From: Glandiceps talaboti
Lineage: Eukaryota > Hemichordata > Enteropneusta > Spengelidae
DNA length: 62,000 bases
Assembly: GCF_964340395.1 (NCBI RefSeq)
Contig: NC_135554.1
Span: 26,905,592-26,967,591 of the forward strand
Direction of reading: 5' to 3'
Shown piece by piece: positions 1-14,100 of the stretch; within the stretch, counting starts at the first letter, position 1, and each line of letters begins with the position of its first letter. Made by a program: the position numbers and the translations under genes. The notes beneath the pieces were generated by a model. The model had not been told where the DNA came from and did no database searches. It worked only from the letters and a program-made list of their open reading frames with translations.

Positions 1-232
1 CGATAACCATCGAATTACGTATGCTTTCGATGACATTTTCTGGGTCTGATGTATTTTTGAGAAGCGATGTAATAACTCGACCGAAATTTGTTCTCTTGTC
101 ATCACCAACACCACCAAGCAAGTTTCGGGTTGTGTTGTTCGGTCGCATGAAGTACAAGTAGAGTATCAGATTTAGTAATGGCAGAAGTGATAACAACAAT
201 AGTCGTACATACAGTCGATCCATTATAGACAT
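1..232 (-). CDS. First coding exon of a type II membrane protein, partial at window edge
   Basis: On the minus strand an ATG at 232 opens 77 codons without a stop and runs off the window. A second in-frame ATG at 223 is also usable. The product starts with a short basic segment (MDRLYVRL) followed by about 20 hydrophobic residues (LLLLSLLPLLNLILYLYF), then a polar stretch with several N-glycosylation sequons (NNTT, KNTS). This is the layout of a type II signal-anchor protein such as a Golgi glycosyltransferase or sulfotransferase, but no catalytic motif is in view, so the family is unassigned. The frame stays open upstream through the ACAG array, so the start rests on the signal anchor, not on an upstream stop. 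No splice donor is seen before position 1. Confidence 0.55.
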   Translation of the reverse strand, partial: MSIMDRLYVRLLLLSLLPLLNLILYLYFMRPNNTTRNLLGGVGDDKRTNFGRVITSLLKNTSDPENVIESIRNSMVI

Positions 233-278
233 CGTTTGCAATGCTGGCAGTAGTATCCGACCTTTGACCTCACCCAAT

Positions 279-283
279 GGACG

Positions 284-377
<94 letters not shown>
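279..377. repeat. (ACAG)n tetranucleotide array, with ACGG at one end
   Basis: Nearly perfect ACAG repeats, about 24 units, preceded by a few ACGG units. It lies about 47 bp upstream of the minus-strand start codon at 232, so it is probably in the 5' UTR or promoter of that gene. Confidence 0.97.
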
Positions 378-1513
378 AATAATTTACTTCTTTCGAAAAG
401 CAAATTTCTAGATTTGCTATGACTCATAGGACACCATTCTGAATTAAGAAGTTGTTTTGTAGTCTAAGCATTGCAGATGTCTTCATATGTCCCGATCTAT
501 TCAGTTCAGCAAAATGGGCACACGGGCGTGTCGCTGTATTGTACGTTGCCACAGTAACCGTTCATGTGATGGAGTGCAGTGCAATTAAAACAAAGGTAAT
601 CCCCAACCACATTAAAATGAACACTGCGAACAAGTTAGGTCGCGAGAAGCTGCGATGAGTGCGATACCAGTATCAACGAATAGTAAATAGCGACAGGTTA
701 GACTGTTCATCCAAAGAGGTAGTTTACCACTGAAATGAACAACAGTGAGTCTAATTTATTCATATGTACTTTCACGAAATGAAAGAATATTATCTACATA
801 CACTGTAAGCCTCTGCTGAAAGCTATATGCATGGACAAGGCAATACTACAAGTATGCATGTGGCTGTATATGATCGTATAAGTGAAATAGTTCAAAGTGA
901 TCACAATACCTGGCCAGACATTCAAACATCAGTTTGAAAATGTAAATCCTCTTACCATGATTCTACTGTACGGAGAAGATCCAAATGCGTTAAACTGTGT
1001 ACGAACGTTACGTTAGTATATAGTCGACTACGAAAACTGACGTCACTGCATATGGCACTCCTAATACCATTTTCGTGCGTATTGTGTTTTGTATCTTAAA
1101 ATGGTGCATACCATTGTGTACGGAGGGGTGAAACCCTAATATAATATAAACCTAATGTCATGTTTGATCTCAGATTTTGAAAGTAAAATGAATGAGTAAG
1201 CCCACAGCATAATCGTTAAATCGGGTGAAACTGTCGTGTAATGCAACCACTATAGTGTTATTTATACATCCAAATTTGTTTATAGCCGAGTTACATTATT
1301 ATCAGTGGTTCGTAACGGTAATAAAACATGTCTCTATTCTCTCCGGCTATATTTACATAGTTCAAAACGGATTACATACATGAAGTCCAAAGCCTATGAT
1401 TAATCATGTAATACTGAGACGATTATAATATTGTACAGTGTCGTACTTAGATAACAACTCGGTTTAATCTAATGAGATCGTGGGTTCACTTAGGATATAT
1501 TTAGATGAACTGC
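378..1513. other. No gene recognised
   Basis: AT-rich single-copy-looking DNA. No exon with domain similarity or convincing splice sites was seen on either strand. Confidence 0.5.
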
Positions 1514-1520
1514 GTTGTTG

Positions 1521-1582
<62 letters not shown>

Positions 1583-1606
1583 GTTGTTGTTGTTGTTGTT
1601 GTTATT

Positions 1607-1639
<33 letters not shown>

Positions 1640-1640
1640 G
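1514..1640. repeat. Compound (TTG)n/(TTA)n trinucleotide array
   Basis: Blocks of TTG, then TTA, then TTG with single TTA interruptions. The two alternating units are related by one G/A transition. Confidence 0.97.
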
Positions 1641-4600
1641 CTTCTTAAAGTAGAAGGTATGTTTTAATATCTCACAGGAAAGTGCTACAGGGCAATATTG
1701 CCTTTTTTGCCGCCAATAATAATAATCTCTCCACGCATATGTATGATAGTAATGTTTCAGTTCTAATTAACATGCATATTGTAAAATTAAAGTGGTTGTA
1801 TCGTTTATCATATATAACGACAATCAGTAATCACTATAAAGCTTTCTGAGGGACTTTTAGCAATGTTTTTGTTTTTACAATACGTGGGAGAGTTCGCACT
1901 GATTATATTCATAGATATTCCCGACGAAATGACTATTAACGAACAGTGTGATAATACAACTACTGTTCTGATTTAATTCTCAAATCTTTCAAGCTTTTTG
2001 GGCTGGTACACACTAATTTATTTATATACAGACGTGGTTCAATTCTCAAATCTCTCAAGCTTTTTGGGCTGGTACGTACTAATTTATTTACAGACGTGGT
2101 TCACTGGTTATACTTCTGTTATTTCTGTAGCAGGTGTGCATATATGATGTAGGAAAATCTCTCATGTATCGATTGTGCACTATAAATCCATTAAAAAAAA
2201 CATCTGAATTATCCAAATTGCCAAAGGACAAATATTGCATAAAGAAGTATACGATCACTTTATTTCGCTCTATCTAAAGCCTGAAACAAATAGATACAGT
2301 GTATGACAGCTACAGACTTTTTCAGTTAATATATTCATAGCCAATTCATACAGACATAATTATTACTGGCGATTGAATACTGAGGACATCATTAAAATAA
2401 TGTTAGATAAATAACATGACTTTCCTGTATGTGTATGTGTGTCCATTAAGTTGTCATTGCTTGTGGAATATGTTTTCCATACATTGTATGTTTTATCAAC
2501 CGTATATATTTGATGTATTTAGTCTACTCCTCTCATTACTCAAAATGGATACTGCTTGGAAAAGTTTATAGAAATAGGATCCTAAGCTATACTTTGCTTT
2601 TTTTAATTGGAACAAAATTAGATAAAATTTTGGCTAAATCATGGCCATCTTATTGTATCAATCCATGCACAAGGTCTCAATTCAAATCTCTTCATATTTT
2701 GTATTTGGTTAACATACTGAAATTGTGCCACTTGCATACTTGTATAGATCAAATGTCAAACTACACAATCTCCATCACATCACTGTCTGTATGTCTGGGC
2801 AAAGTATAGAGGTGAATTCATTTAGGCCAGCAACATTTTGCACTAGTGACATTTTGTGACCTTGTCATGTTTGACTAATTGGCAGTTTTCGCCGTGCTTT
2901 ACGACAATAATCAAATTACAGTAATAATTAGAACCAGTCAGGACGCGTTTGAAATATCAAAACCCATTTCATCGTAAAGTGTCTATACCCACTCCATCTT
3001 TTGAACAGAATATCGGTACTGGTAAAAAAAACATATATTAATATCAAGGATTCCCTTACGTTAGATACTAACTATATGACTTTAACTATAGACGCACATG
3101 AAAATGGTCTGTGCCTTAATTTCAAATTGGCTTATTTCCTTGAAACACATCACAGAGGTGACACATAATAGATAGGCTATATAGGTCAAATTGACATTAT
3201 TTCTAGTACATCACTGTGTATATAAAATGTACGTGTATACATATTATCAACATACCTCACTGGTGCTGTATATGTCGTTTGCGAAGATTTGTAGTTATGT
3301 ATAGAATAAGGTTACCCGTATACCACGTTGCCATGGATACATGATCTATTTAGGAGTTGGGCAGCAGACAAGAACTAACATGTGTAAGTGACAATCGTAG
3401 CTTTAATTTCAGAAAGACTGAATTCATACCATAAAAAAGCATTTCATATAAAGTGATGCGTACAAGGAAGTTACGATTTGGAAGGACTTGATCTTTTCAT
3501 CAATATGGATTGTATTGACAAGTCAAGCATCTGTTTGAAATTCTTTTAACTAAATACGAGTGGAGAAAAAGAGAAAAGCCCGTTGTTTGACGAAGTCCCA
3601 GTGAAGTTGAATGCTTATGCTCTGTAATCTTGTATCACACGTTAAATAACATTTGGCAATGTTAGTTTATTCATTGGGATATTTATATTATTATAATTGC
3701 TGAAAAAATACTATTGGTATATTCAAGGGTAGTATCATTGTTTACTTTATCACACTCATGTTCTTTCAAGAGATTAAACCAACGATTTTTCTCATTTAGA
3801 GCAAAGTTTACACAAACACACAGACCTTTTAACTCGTTCAGTTTTCATGGGAGGTATAACAGGTATGTTCTTGAGGTATATACATATTTCAAACTGACTA
3901 TGCGTTCAAACTTATTCCAAAACACATTGTCTAAACAAATTGAGCCATTTTTTTTAATGAAAAGGTGTATGAACATTGCGTTTATCGACGCAATCGTCAT
4001 TATTATTTGCATTATCTAGTACAAATTGCTGAAACCTTTGTCAATTTGCTCCTGTCATTGCAAATTTACTCATTGTGTGTTATCATCTTTCAGAACACGT
4101 TTCTGTTACTAAAAGCGTGTACATAATGTGACAATTGTGATTAGCACACCATCATTCCATAGTTTGTAACTGATGAGGAGATTTCAGGTTGATCAGCAGA
4201 CTGAATATATGAAGTAACTGACTTAATGTACGGATTTACAAACAGAAACGTATATCCCAAGACACTCACGCACGATTTCTCGACCTAATTTAAGCACGAA
4301 ATGTCTAGCGGTTGACTCTTCCATTAATAAGACTAGCTTTTAGTGGATTTCAAATACAAATAGCCTTTCTCGTTCCCAAACATGAATTGTGCTTGATACA
4401 ATTTACAGACCGCCAGCAAATTAAATAACTGTTTTTAGTTCTCGAATGCTGTGAAACCAGTCTCCGTGAGAAATCCCAAAATGACATCAATATTTAATTA
4501 AATCAAACAGAGCTTCATATATCAATATGTGTATTCATTTTCATTCATTTGTACCCTATCATGAGAGAGATGTTCATCAGTTGGTTTGCTCATAATACGA

Positions 4601-7600
4601 TTTTTGTTTTTATTCTGAAGGGTAATCCATATTAATTTAAGGATTTATTGAAAGATAAAAATAGTAACTATACCTAGTAATCTAGAGACAGCAAGCAGTA
4701 CATAATATATTACGGTGGGTCTTGAAAACAACGTTGGTGAATATAAACGAGTATTTGCAACGAAGATTAGTTTTACGCCCTAGGTTACTCTATAAGCCGT
4801 GGTGACCTGGCTATAAATCAAAGTATCAGTTATGTAAAGACGTTAGTCAGTCAGTAGTTAATGTATTGCAAGGTAAATGTGAATATATCTTTATATCTCT
4901 GTGAGTAAATACATATCATATAACATTATATAATTATATAATGTTGATGGGAACATCAATGCAAGTGGCTAAGAATTGCACTGAATCACTGTTCTGGTTA
5001 AAAACAGGCAGCCTTAATGATGTGCCATGTGATCTTACTGTATAACACGAAACTAAATTCCCTTTCACTAACATAGTGAACGTTTTATACTAAAGTATGC
5101 CTGAGACAATTTATGGATCGATTCTGTGTAATTCTTATCTGTAAATAGAAGCGCAAAGTGAATTCGGATTAAGTATGCAAGATATGTTATTTTTCGATTA
5201 AAAATTACATTGTGGAACTTACATTGTCCTCGTCTAAAATGAATTATTATTTATCATGCATGCTGCATGGTTCACATCATACCTTTCTGAGAAGGGTTCA
5301 ACCATTGTATGTAATAGGGAACTTGCAAACCAGCTGTGTTGAATGTTGCATCATGGGAAATGTGATAATAAATACTAATTATTTAGTATTGTAAACAATA
5401 TTGTTACATTGTTTATAACAACAAATAATCAAGATTAGTTATTACGATAACCACAGATAATCCCATAGTCCTTTGCGTCTGAGCATGCTCAGTCTGGATT
5501 GCAAGTTCCCTATTAAGGGACATTTTGAATTGCGTACAATATTCAGACACTTCGTCAGATAATTAAACATGCTGTATTTACATATTGATGTTTCCATGCA
5601 TGTGCATTGTGCTAGTAATTGAAAATGATACTCAAACTCTGGGTCACTACTACTACAAAGAAGCAGTGCACCTTTTAGCGAAATGTATATGCAAGTGGTA
5701 CTGAGGAAGCCGATTTGAAATTGTTGGCACATGACAAAATTTAGCAATATCAAATTAGACCAGATGTTAGTGCATGTAGATGTATATTACATCAAACGCT
5801 TGTGCTATTTCTGATATTTATTGATATTTATTGCGACAGTTCTCGATTGATAATTTTTTATGGAATCTTAGATAACCGAAAGCGCGTCTTTATTATCGAA
5901 GGCGTACAATCGCTACGCGCTGTCATTTAAATCGCACTTTTTGCACTCTAAAGTAAGTAAAGAATTAGCGCAAACGACCGACGCGAGTTTAATCAACTAT
6001 TAAAGGGGAAACAAACAAAGGGTTATTGCGGTGGCCATGATTGAATACGATCGTAGAATTAACGTAATGGACGTTCAGGTTCCTGGATGTCAATTGGCAA
6101 TAGTCCAACAATCAAGGGAGTCAAGCATAACTGAACTCTTGTCATATTCGAATCAATGTACATAATTACAACATATTGTGCTATTAAATGGAAGTATAAT
6201 TTGTGGAAATAGCAACAGAGGCGCATTTATTTTGTAAGTTGTTATCTCAGTTTATCATTCCTGTATCAATAGCTGGAGCGTAATAGAACATAGTACAAAT
6301 TACATTTCAATATTAAGGGACGTAATAGCCTATAGATAGAACCATGTCGATGGGTAAATGGAATGATTTGTGTGTGCGTTTCTAGAGATGTTGTCATAAA
6401 GAATACGAATTACAAACTTAATTGCATTCGTAGTCCTCTCCATCACATTCTTTTCACCTCAGCTTGATCTGTGTTATCTATAATTAGAAACCAATGTGAT
6501 GAAAGTAAGTAGTGTTAGATGGAGTCTGGGCAGGACGATTAACCAGCTTGTAGTCGCGTATGTTATTATAAAGCCTATGGAGTAAATCATCGTAAAATGA
6601 AGTTGCTAAGTCATCTTATATTATACGACGATATATTTTCTACACCGATAACACATACATTGAAGTTTTATCATATCAATAATTCGTGACAATTTTGTTT
6701 TAATTTGCATAGGGCCCGGAACATAACGCATACCTAGAAGTTATAACTATTTTAGTATTATTTCCCTTTTGTTTAACCATAGACCCTCCAGGGTTATTGG
6801 CTAAAACAATGCTGATGCTATTGTTTTTAAGAGATAAGGAGCTCCTAGCTTTGTTTGTTTCCCAGAATTCCCACTGTACATACTGTCGCTTCTAAGCCAG
6901 ATTTGCTGAAGTTTTATAACTCTATTGTAGAGAAGTCACGCGATAACGAAAACTTACTGGTGAAAATGACTTTTCTAGGTCCCTAAGCATAGAGAAATGC
7001 ATCTAAGATCAAAACAATTTGGCTTTTGTTCCCCATCTAAGGTGTAGGGACTTAAATTAACTACATTTTCTTGGTAAAGCAATTGCAAAGGTATCATATG
7101 GCTAACATTCGTATCCTTTGTATGTATAACAAAAATAGTCCCTTTGCTTCAATACATTACAGTTTGTCATATCAATAAAACAAGAAGCACTACTGGGAAC
7201 CTTAAGGTATTTACACATTTGAAAGCGCAAAACAAGGAAACGAATCGAAACAGTAATCAGAATGTTCCATTGGGATAAAGAGTAGACTGAAAAAATAAGC
7301 TCACTGACCTATAAGGTTAATTGAAACTATTGCAACCTTTATATGAGATTTTCCGTGTAACTGTAAGTCATATCCTACCTTATAACAAAGCAAGTAGCTA
7401 AACATGCTAAGTAGATGATGCAGTGGGAAATAGAACAGCAAATAGATGTATTTATAGTACATCGAATTATAAGTTTACAGCGTGTTTCAGTGTCCAACTC
7501 GTCTTTCCCAAGACCTAGAAGATATATTTATCACGAATATAGAGATTAATACAAAGAGGAGGAACCTAAATGTGTGTTTCAATAGTATCCAATATGGCAC

Positions 7601-7602
7601 GT

Positions 7603-7606
<4 letters not shown>
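1641..7606. other. Intergenic DNA with one short tandem duplication
   Basis: No supportable coding exon. The open frames at 2510-2809, 3714-4019 and 5442-5753 have no recognisable domain. A roughly 68-bp tandem duplication lies at about 1974-2102. The rest is AT-rich with no structure I can name. Confidence 0.5.
1974..2102. repeat. Tandem duplication, about 68 bp x2
   Basis: The segment containing tcaagctttttgggctgg followed by actaatttattta and cagacgtggttca occurs twice in direct tandem with a few substitutions and a 4-bp length difference. Confidence 0.9.

Positions 7607-7666
<60 letters not shown>
7607..7666. repeat. (GT)n dinucleotide array
   Basis: About 30 uninterrupted GT units. Confidence 0.97.
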
Positions 7667-7671
<5 letters not shown>

Positions 7672-9861
7672 TGTTAAAGTAAAAGTTGTTTCTTGTATAT
7701 TAACAAAACCTAAAATCCAACTTTCTTCGTGAGACAATAGAACACAGTTGAGGCATGGGGTAGATTACAGATAGTTGTTGGTGAATAGGTGTGTTTTCTA
7801 TACCGTTACCGTTTACTATTCACTGTCTTGGTTGACTGCGTACCTTTTGTGTTTTCTATATTTGATAATAAGTACTTGTTGACTGTGTGCACATTATATA
7901 AAAGAGGAAATTGTGTTTAATGCAAGGATTACAAATAGTCTTAAGATCTTGTGCATTGTCAAATTTAGTAACTACAACCGTAACATCATTTACCCATTGA
8001 TTTACTTAAACGATTTATGTTTGAAAAAACCATCCAACTGGAAGTTTTAAAGCAAAAAGATAAGAACTTAAAGAAACGCAATCACAGAAAACAAGATTCT
8101 GGTCAGATTGGCCACGGACTAGATTAACCATGACACTGTGTGTTGCAACTGTCCAAAGTAACTGTACATTGAAAGACTCCCAAATCATTATTTCACAGTA
8201 GAATCTATTTTAAATATGTTATGATAACAATAAAATGCAATCACATAAAGTCTAATCTAATATCAGCCAAGCTATTCAGTGACTTGAAAGTGTAACTCCA
8301 CATCGCTCGATATTTTGATGTGACTCAAGCTATTCGCTTTACGATATATATATATATAGAAAAACACATTGTCTTGGCATGTAGCAATTGTAATCTTCTC
8401 ATGATATAGCAAATACAGTTGTGTTGCACATAGACGTCACATCGTTTGCTTTACAAACAAATATTTGAGGAAACATCCTTCTGCATACCTAATCTAAATA
8501 ATTCAATACAGGTTTTTTTCCCTAGAGACTTAGCTCAGTTCTTGTTTTTTGAAATGGATGTATATTGCTCTCAAATTCTGTAATATTCATTTCTCCGTAA
8601 CATACATAGGCTTAAATAGATACTAATATGTAAATTCCAACTGTCTGATAAGCATCATCAGTGTATAATCTTTGTAGTGAATAACATTCAGACTCTCCCA
8701 CGCGAAATAAGCCAATATTTACTCACACGTCACCATTCTATTACTCAGTACAAGCTGCCTCATATATTACTCAATCACATTACAACTTAACGTATGAAAG
8801 GTCATGCTGGAATAATACTATACAATTTAGTTGTCAGATACAGGGAAAGCTTTCCTTTAGAATTACCATTAAGGAACAACTTCATTCATAATGCATTGTG
8901 TAGAATTGTACGTGTGAAAATTAGCACGACTTAAGATAATTATCGTCTTGTATGATAGTTATAGTACTAAACTTTCTTTTCATAGTTTTACTAAAATCAA
9001 TAAGGATGCAATATGTCACTAATTGTGAATACCTAAGCGAAATTGGTATGCCGACATATTCTATCATGTCCAAGGTGCTCTCCTATTCTTGTTAAAATTT
9101 AGATCGCAATCTTTTCCTTTTTGAAATAACGTCATCACTTGTGAAATAAAAAAAAGGCTAGCTCAAACCTCAGACCACTATAGTGGTCTCAGATTTAAAA
9201 GGAAGCAATTTGAAGTACGTGAAACCAGGAGAACGTCTACGCGACGCATAATCTGGTTACTCGTAGAGTAAGTGATTTTTGCATGTAATCCACCACTAAG
9301 CATACACTATGAAACTATAGTGTTTGGATAACACATCACGTCGACTTCATCTTCCTCATCTTTTTACGAAGCAATGCCACTAAACTCATATTTGACGTCA
9401 GATGGAATGAAAATCACATCTATTTCCATTATTGTTCACCTTTCAAATGGCGCCAATTATTGTTCACCTTTCAAATGGCGCCATATTATCTGAACTTCTA
9501 TTACTCTGTGCATTGGTTTTAGTCTTACAGATTACCCTTTCATATCAGTTACATACAATTTCATTTACTGTCTCTCTTTTTAGCAACTAATATACTTACT
9601 GTCACGATGCCAGTGTAGAAAAATGTTATAGTGTTGCTTCTTTGTCACGATTTTTTCCCGGGAGCAAGGCTTATCATTATCCTTTGATATGGACGTAAAT
9701 ACCCAATGTCTGATCTCTCTCAACAATTAAACGAATTAAGGTGCGTTGAGCAAAGCAAAAACAAACGACACTGTCTGATTGAACGTTGACCTCGAAATAC
9801 AACCTTTTCTCATGAAAGACCATTTTTGGCATACATCCACCCATCTATCCACCATCCATCC
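7667..9861. other. No gene recognised
   Basis: AT-rich non-coding DNA with a short (TA)n at 8344-8359, an 18-bp perfect palindrome at 9172-9189 and a 28-bp tandem duplication at 9427-9484. Confidence 0.5.
9427..9484. repeat. 28-bp tandem duplication
   Basis: The unit attattgttcacctttcaaa plus tggcgcca is present twice back to back, nearly identical. Confidence 0.9.
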
Positions 9862-9886
9862 GCACGCACACGCGCGCGCGCGCATG

Positions 9887-9976
<90 letters not shown>
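9862..9976. repeat. (CA/CG)n followed by (GACA)n array
   Basis: A purine/pyrimidine alternating CACG/CGCG stretch (potential Z-DNA) leads directly into about 22 GACA units. The long open frames over it are a product of the repeat. Confidence 0.97.
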
Positions 9977-11033
9977 GGCAATCAGACACTCGTAGATTTC
10001 GCCTTCTGAAGCCGTGACGTAATATTATAATTCACACATTATTACACTGTGAGACGTTTTGGACATAACAGTTTTCAATAACATTCAAAATAAGTATTTG
10101 CAACGTCGGGTACATTTATGTATTGTCATTTCAATCTAAGACCATAGTATAGAATGTGTATATTGTTCAGGTACAACTTATAATACCTAAATCTGACATG
10201 TGTTGTTTACCTCTCACCATCCATGTACATAATATATTCACTGACGCAGTTGAAGACGAGAAAATAAAAATGGCAATACACTAAACGTTGCAAATAAAGT
10301 TTACAGTGACAACAAAGAGAGAATGATGGGATTGCCTTTAGCAAATCAATAAACAATTGGCACTTGTACACAAACAGTTTTTACCCATGAAATGATAGCA
10401 TTTTAACCTTTAACCCCAGTCTTGGTCAAGTTTCCGGGGGATTTCATTTTGTATTTTGAATAAAATTTCTTTTTTTAAACACAACCAATCGGGTTATGAT
10501 AACCTCAGAGAGTGATTGCGAAAAGCGTACTAGAGTCTTGGACTACTAGTAAGTGGGAAAAGTCCACGACAACCTTTCCAGTCATGCCAAACTGTTTACC
10601 ATTTCTATGGCTCCGTGACTTTCTTCCATGCGTAGCAACCTGAACGACAATGTAGCAGCAATAAACAGCGCCATCACTACTATGCCTTGTATTTTCTCTT
10701 GTTTTTAAGCACTGTCAAATATCAAGTTAATATTTAATCAATTAACAAGTTGTTACTATTTGATAGATATTAATCAGGTCGAATGATATTTTTGTTATCT
10801 TTGAGGCCGCCATGTTATGTGTATGGTTCAATAATACCGTATGCACTATACAGTCTGTTTGATACGAATAGCGGTCACATTCGTTTTTATCGTACGATAG
10901 AACGTTGTTTTTACCTGAGTCTTGTTACATCGATTTATTGGTCACAAAACGCACCCTCATTCGTCCTAAAGTAAGTTATATAACTTGTTACGAAGACATC
11001 GTGGTAGTCATTCCAAGGATTTGATCCGAAATC

Positions 11034-11100
11034 ATGAGCGGGTGGCAACAAATATTGAATATACTCGTCCTTTGGCTCGTGTTAAGGAGCGAAGCAACCG
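11034..11100 (+). CDS. Copy 1 exon 1: signal peptide
   Basis: ATG opens [22 protein letters not shown], a classic signal peptide with a hydrophobic core. It ends phase 1 at G/gtacgt, the same phase as the paralogue's first exon. Confidence 0.8.
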
Positions 11101-14100
11101 GTACGTAAATTACAAATATTATAGATTTATCGTATCACAGAGTCCAGATCTGTTTTCTGCCTCTGTACATTATTATTAGTATCGTCTAATACTTCAAAAA
11201 GAAATGTATCTGTAGATCTGTGTTGGTAATGCAATGTATTATATTAAGCTTTTGCCCCATCCACACACTTGAAAATTGTTGCCTGAAGTCTTCGACTGTA
11301 AGTACTTCATTCAGTCTTCGTCGACAGAGACTAAAGTAAGCAGTCTAATACTAGTACTAGTTATTTTCAGGTAACAACTTACAAGTTGTGTTTGTGTTCG
11401 GAGCAAAAGCTTAATATTTTAATACACCGTCTAATATTACATATCATAAACATATGAAGTTCTACATCGTTGTTACTAGTTGGTGCCATAAACACAGCAG
11501 CTCGATACAACCACAGGAAAGTTTTCGATTTGTATATTTATTCCTAACTCAACTGATTTATTTGAATATCATCCACTATATCCATGAGTAAATAGGGGTT
11601 GGCCTCGGTAAACACAAAACTCGATAAGTTACGTAACATCACCTAAGTGTTTCGTATATGCAAGCGCCTTGTACATATGTACCACAGTCTCTTGTGAGTT
11701 AATATTCTATTCAAGGATCGTCGTCAGCTACAATATAATGACGTTATTAGGTATTTACAAATATTCAAATAAATACCGTCACCGGTGTTAACGTGAAAAG
11801 GATGAAAAAATTTTCTTTTTGCTATTAACACCGGTGACGATATATTTGAAATATTCGTACATACCTATAACATCGTCGTCATTATTGTTGTTGTTGTATA
11901 TGACCATTCTTGAACGGAATATTAGCTCACAAGTGACTGTGATGTGTACATATATGTAAGGTTTCTGGGGTACCTCGTTACCGGTGTGAACGGAGAGAAT
12001 GTTTAGGTTGAAATATTTCCTCATAATAAGGACATAATAGTTTGACTTGCAACTTACAAATGGAATTGTTTGAATTTCATTCCAATTCAATTGAATAACC
12101 CGAATTAATCAGATTCCTTTTCATGATGCACACTATATTTGGCTATTTTTCCTCTTGGCATTATTCTGATACAACATTAAAAGTTCATAACTAAATATTA
12201 CAGTCGCCCTGCATTGCTGATAAAGTTCTGTTTTACTTCTAAGAAAGCATAGCCTGTTCATAGTCGCAAACGACAGCCTCTTTTACGGCACCGTTCAAAA
12301 CATGCGTTATTTCGCTGTGTCGCGGAAGTAATAACAACTCTGGTTTGCGAGAATGAGCCTGTTCGCTGCTCTGTTGAGATACATCGTTAGCTGGCCATAC
12401 CTCCTAGCCACAGTCACTCGTTAGCTTATACTCTGTCAAGGATGGCCATGATACAAAATAAAAGTGTTATTAGGTATTTACTGTGAATGCTCACAAAAAC
12501 GGCATATATCCTAACAGTGCAACTATTTGTATCTTGACTATCCTTGTATAGTAGTTAGCTCACAGGTGGATGTGCCTTGAATAGAATATTATCTCACAAG
12601 TGACTGTGTTCCTAACCCTCGTATAAACATACTAAAATTGTATTACAAAAATATCCGCCACCGTCCAACTGGGTTAACTGTAGTTTGGAAGATTCGACAA
12701 GGAATAGCACTAGACTCACAGTGGTCTAATGGCTAAGAAATGGTCAAATTGACTTTAAATTGTTGCACATAATATTTCTCTCTTTTATTTCAGTATTTCT
12801 TGACGATTATTGCGGACAGACCATTATAAGTACTGGAGATCGGCTATACTCCCAATATAGTAAATACTATGACAATAATATGGACTGTTCGATGACGATA
12901 AAAGCGCCATACAGTTTTCAGCGAGTGACGCTGGATGTAAGTATACGTATGACGTCACTACAGGTGTGACGTCACAATACTTTGAAGGTTATGTATGTGA
13001 TATTACTTATTGGTGACTTTTGATGCCGGTCGCAAACTGTAGTCAATGTTCAATCTCATAGTTCGATGAATAGTAGCAGGGACTCAGTACTGTCGGTTAT
13101 GCCCTAAATAACGTAACGTGGAATCCGCATGTTTAAGCATTTCCCTTCAGTACAGCCTAGAGCCTATACTGTCCTGTTTTACAGTACGGCACGACTTGTA
13201 ATCTCTGCTGTCTTATTCTTCAATATCGCCTCAACTGCCGACGTGTATATAGACAATGCTTTATTTCTTAACAATTCCTATTTAGATTATAATTTGCACA
13301 TCACAGACCATTATGATCATACAAGTTGCAGTATGCATTATAAAACGGAGAGTTTGACGATCTGGGTAAAACAAACCTAATACATTATACCACGTTGCAT
13401 GAAAACCGACTAATGTGACTTCGGGTTTGAATGTGAGTTTGTATAAGATATCTATGAGGATACAGTGATCGTCCAGTGATTGCCACAGGGGACAGGGGAA
13501 AGTATGGTATTAGTAGGAAATACGACTCTGCTCTGTCTGCGCTAATGCTCCCCTCGAGACGTTGTACTTCCTTTATACCTACCCATAGGGACAAGTAATA
13601 TTTCTTAGATTGTTGGTTTCCTTGTCTACAGGCTAAAGATAATAACGTTTTGACTTGAATATTTCTCCAACCCTTGTGAAAATAAGAGAGAACACTCATC
13701 TGGTCGTCTTAGTATAGAGCGTATATTGATGCATTTGTAGTAGGGGGATTCGTGTGATATTTTCCTTAGGAAAACAACAATCTAAGCAAGAAATGTGTGT
13801 CCCTTTGCACCTACCTTGTATATTACGGTGTCTTGCAAACATTTTTTTGTAACGCCTATGGTCGGATGAATACCTATAAACAATTTGGTCTTGGAATGTT
13901 AACAGTCAGAAAGGTTCTAGCATTACGTAGCAGTTTGTATTACTCTTTATTTTCTTGGTTTTAGTTTGCGTGGATCGACACAGACAACTACCTTGGCAAT
14001 TGTGCTGACTATGTCTCTATCTCTGATTCCAACGGTGTACAAATAAGGAAGTATTGTGGAGCGGGTGAGCCAGCTGACATTTTTGCCATAGGCAATAATA

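Noticed and set aside
11683-11941. RAG/Transib-type origin of the CACAGT-ended elements
   Set aside because: Flanking duplications fit 8 bp with one or two mismatches, not 5 bp, and no RSS-like nonamer spacing was seen.
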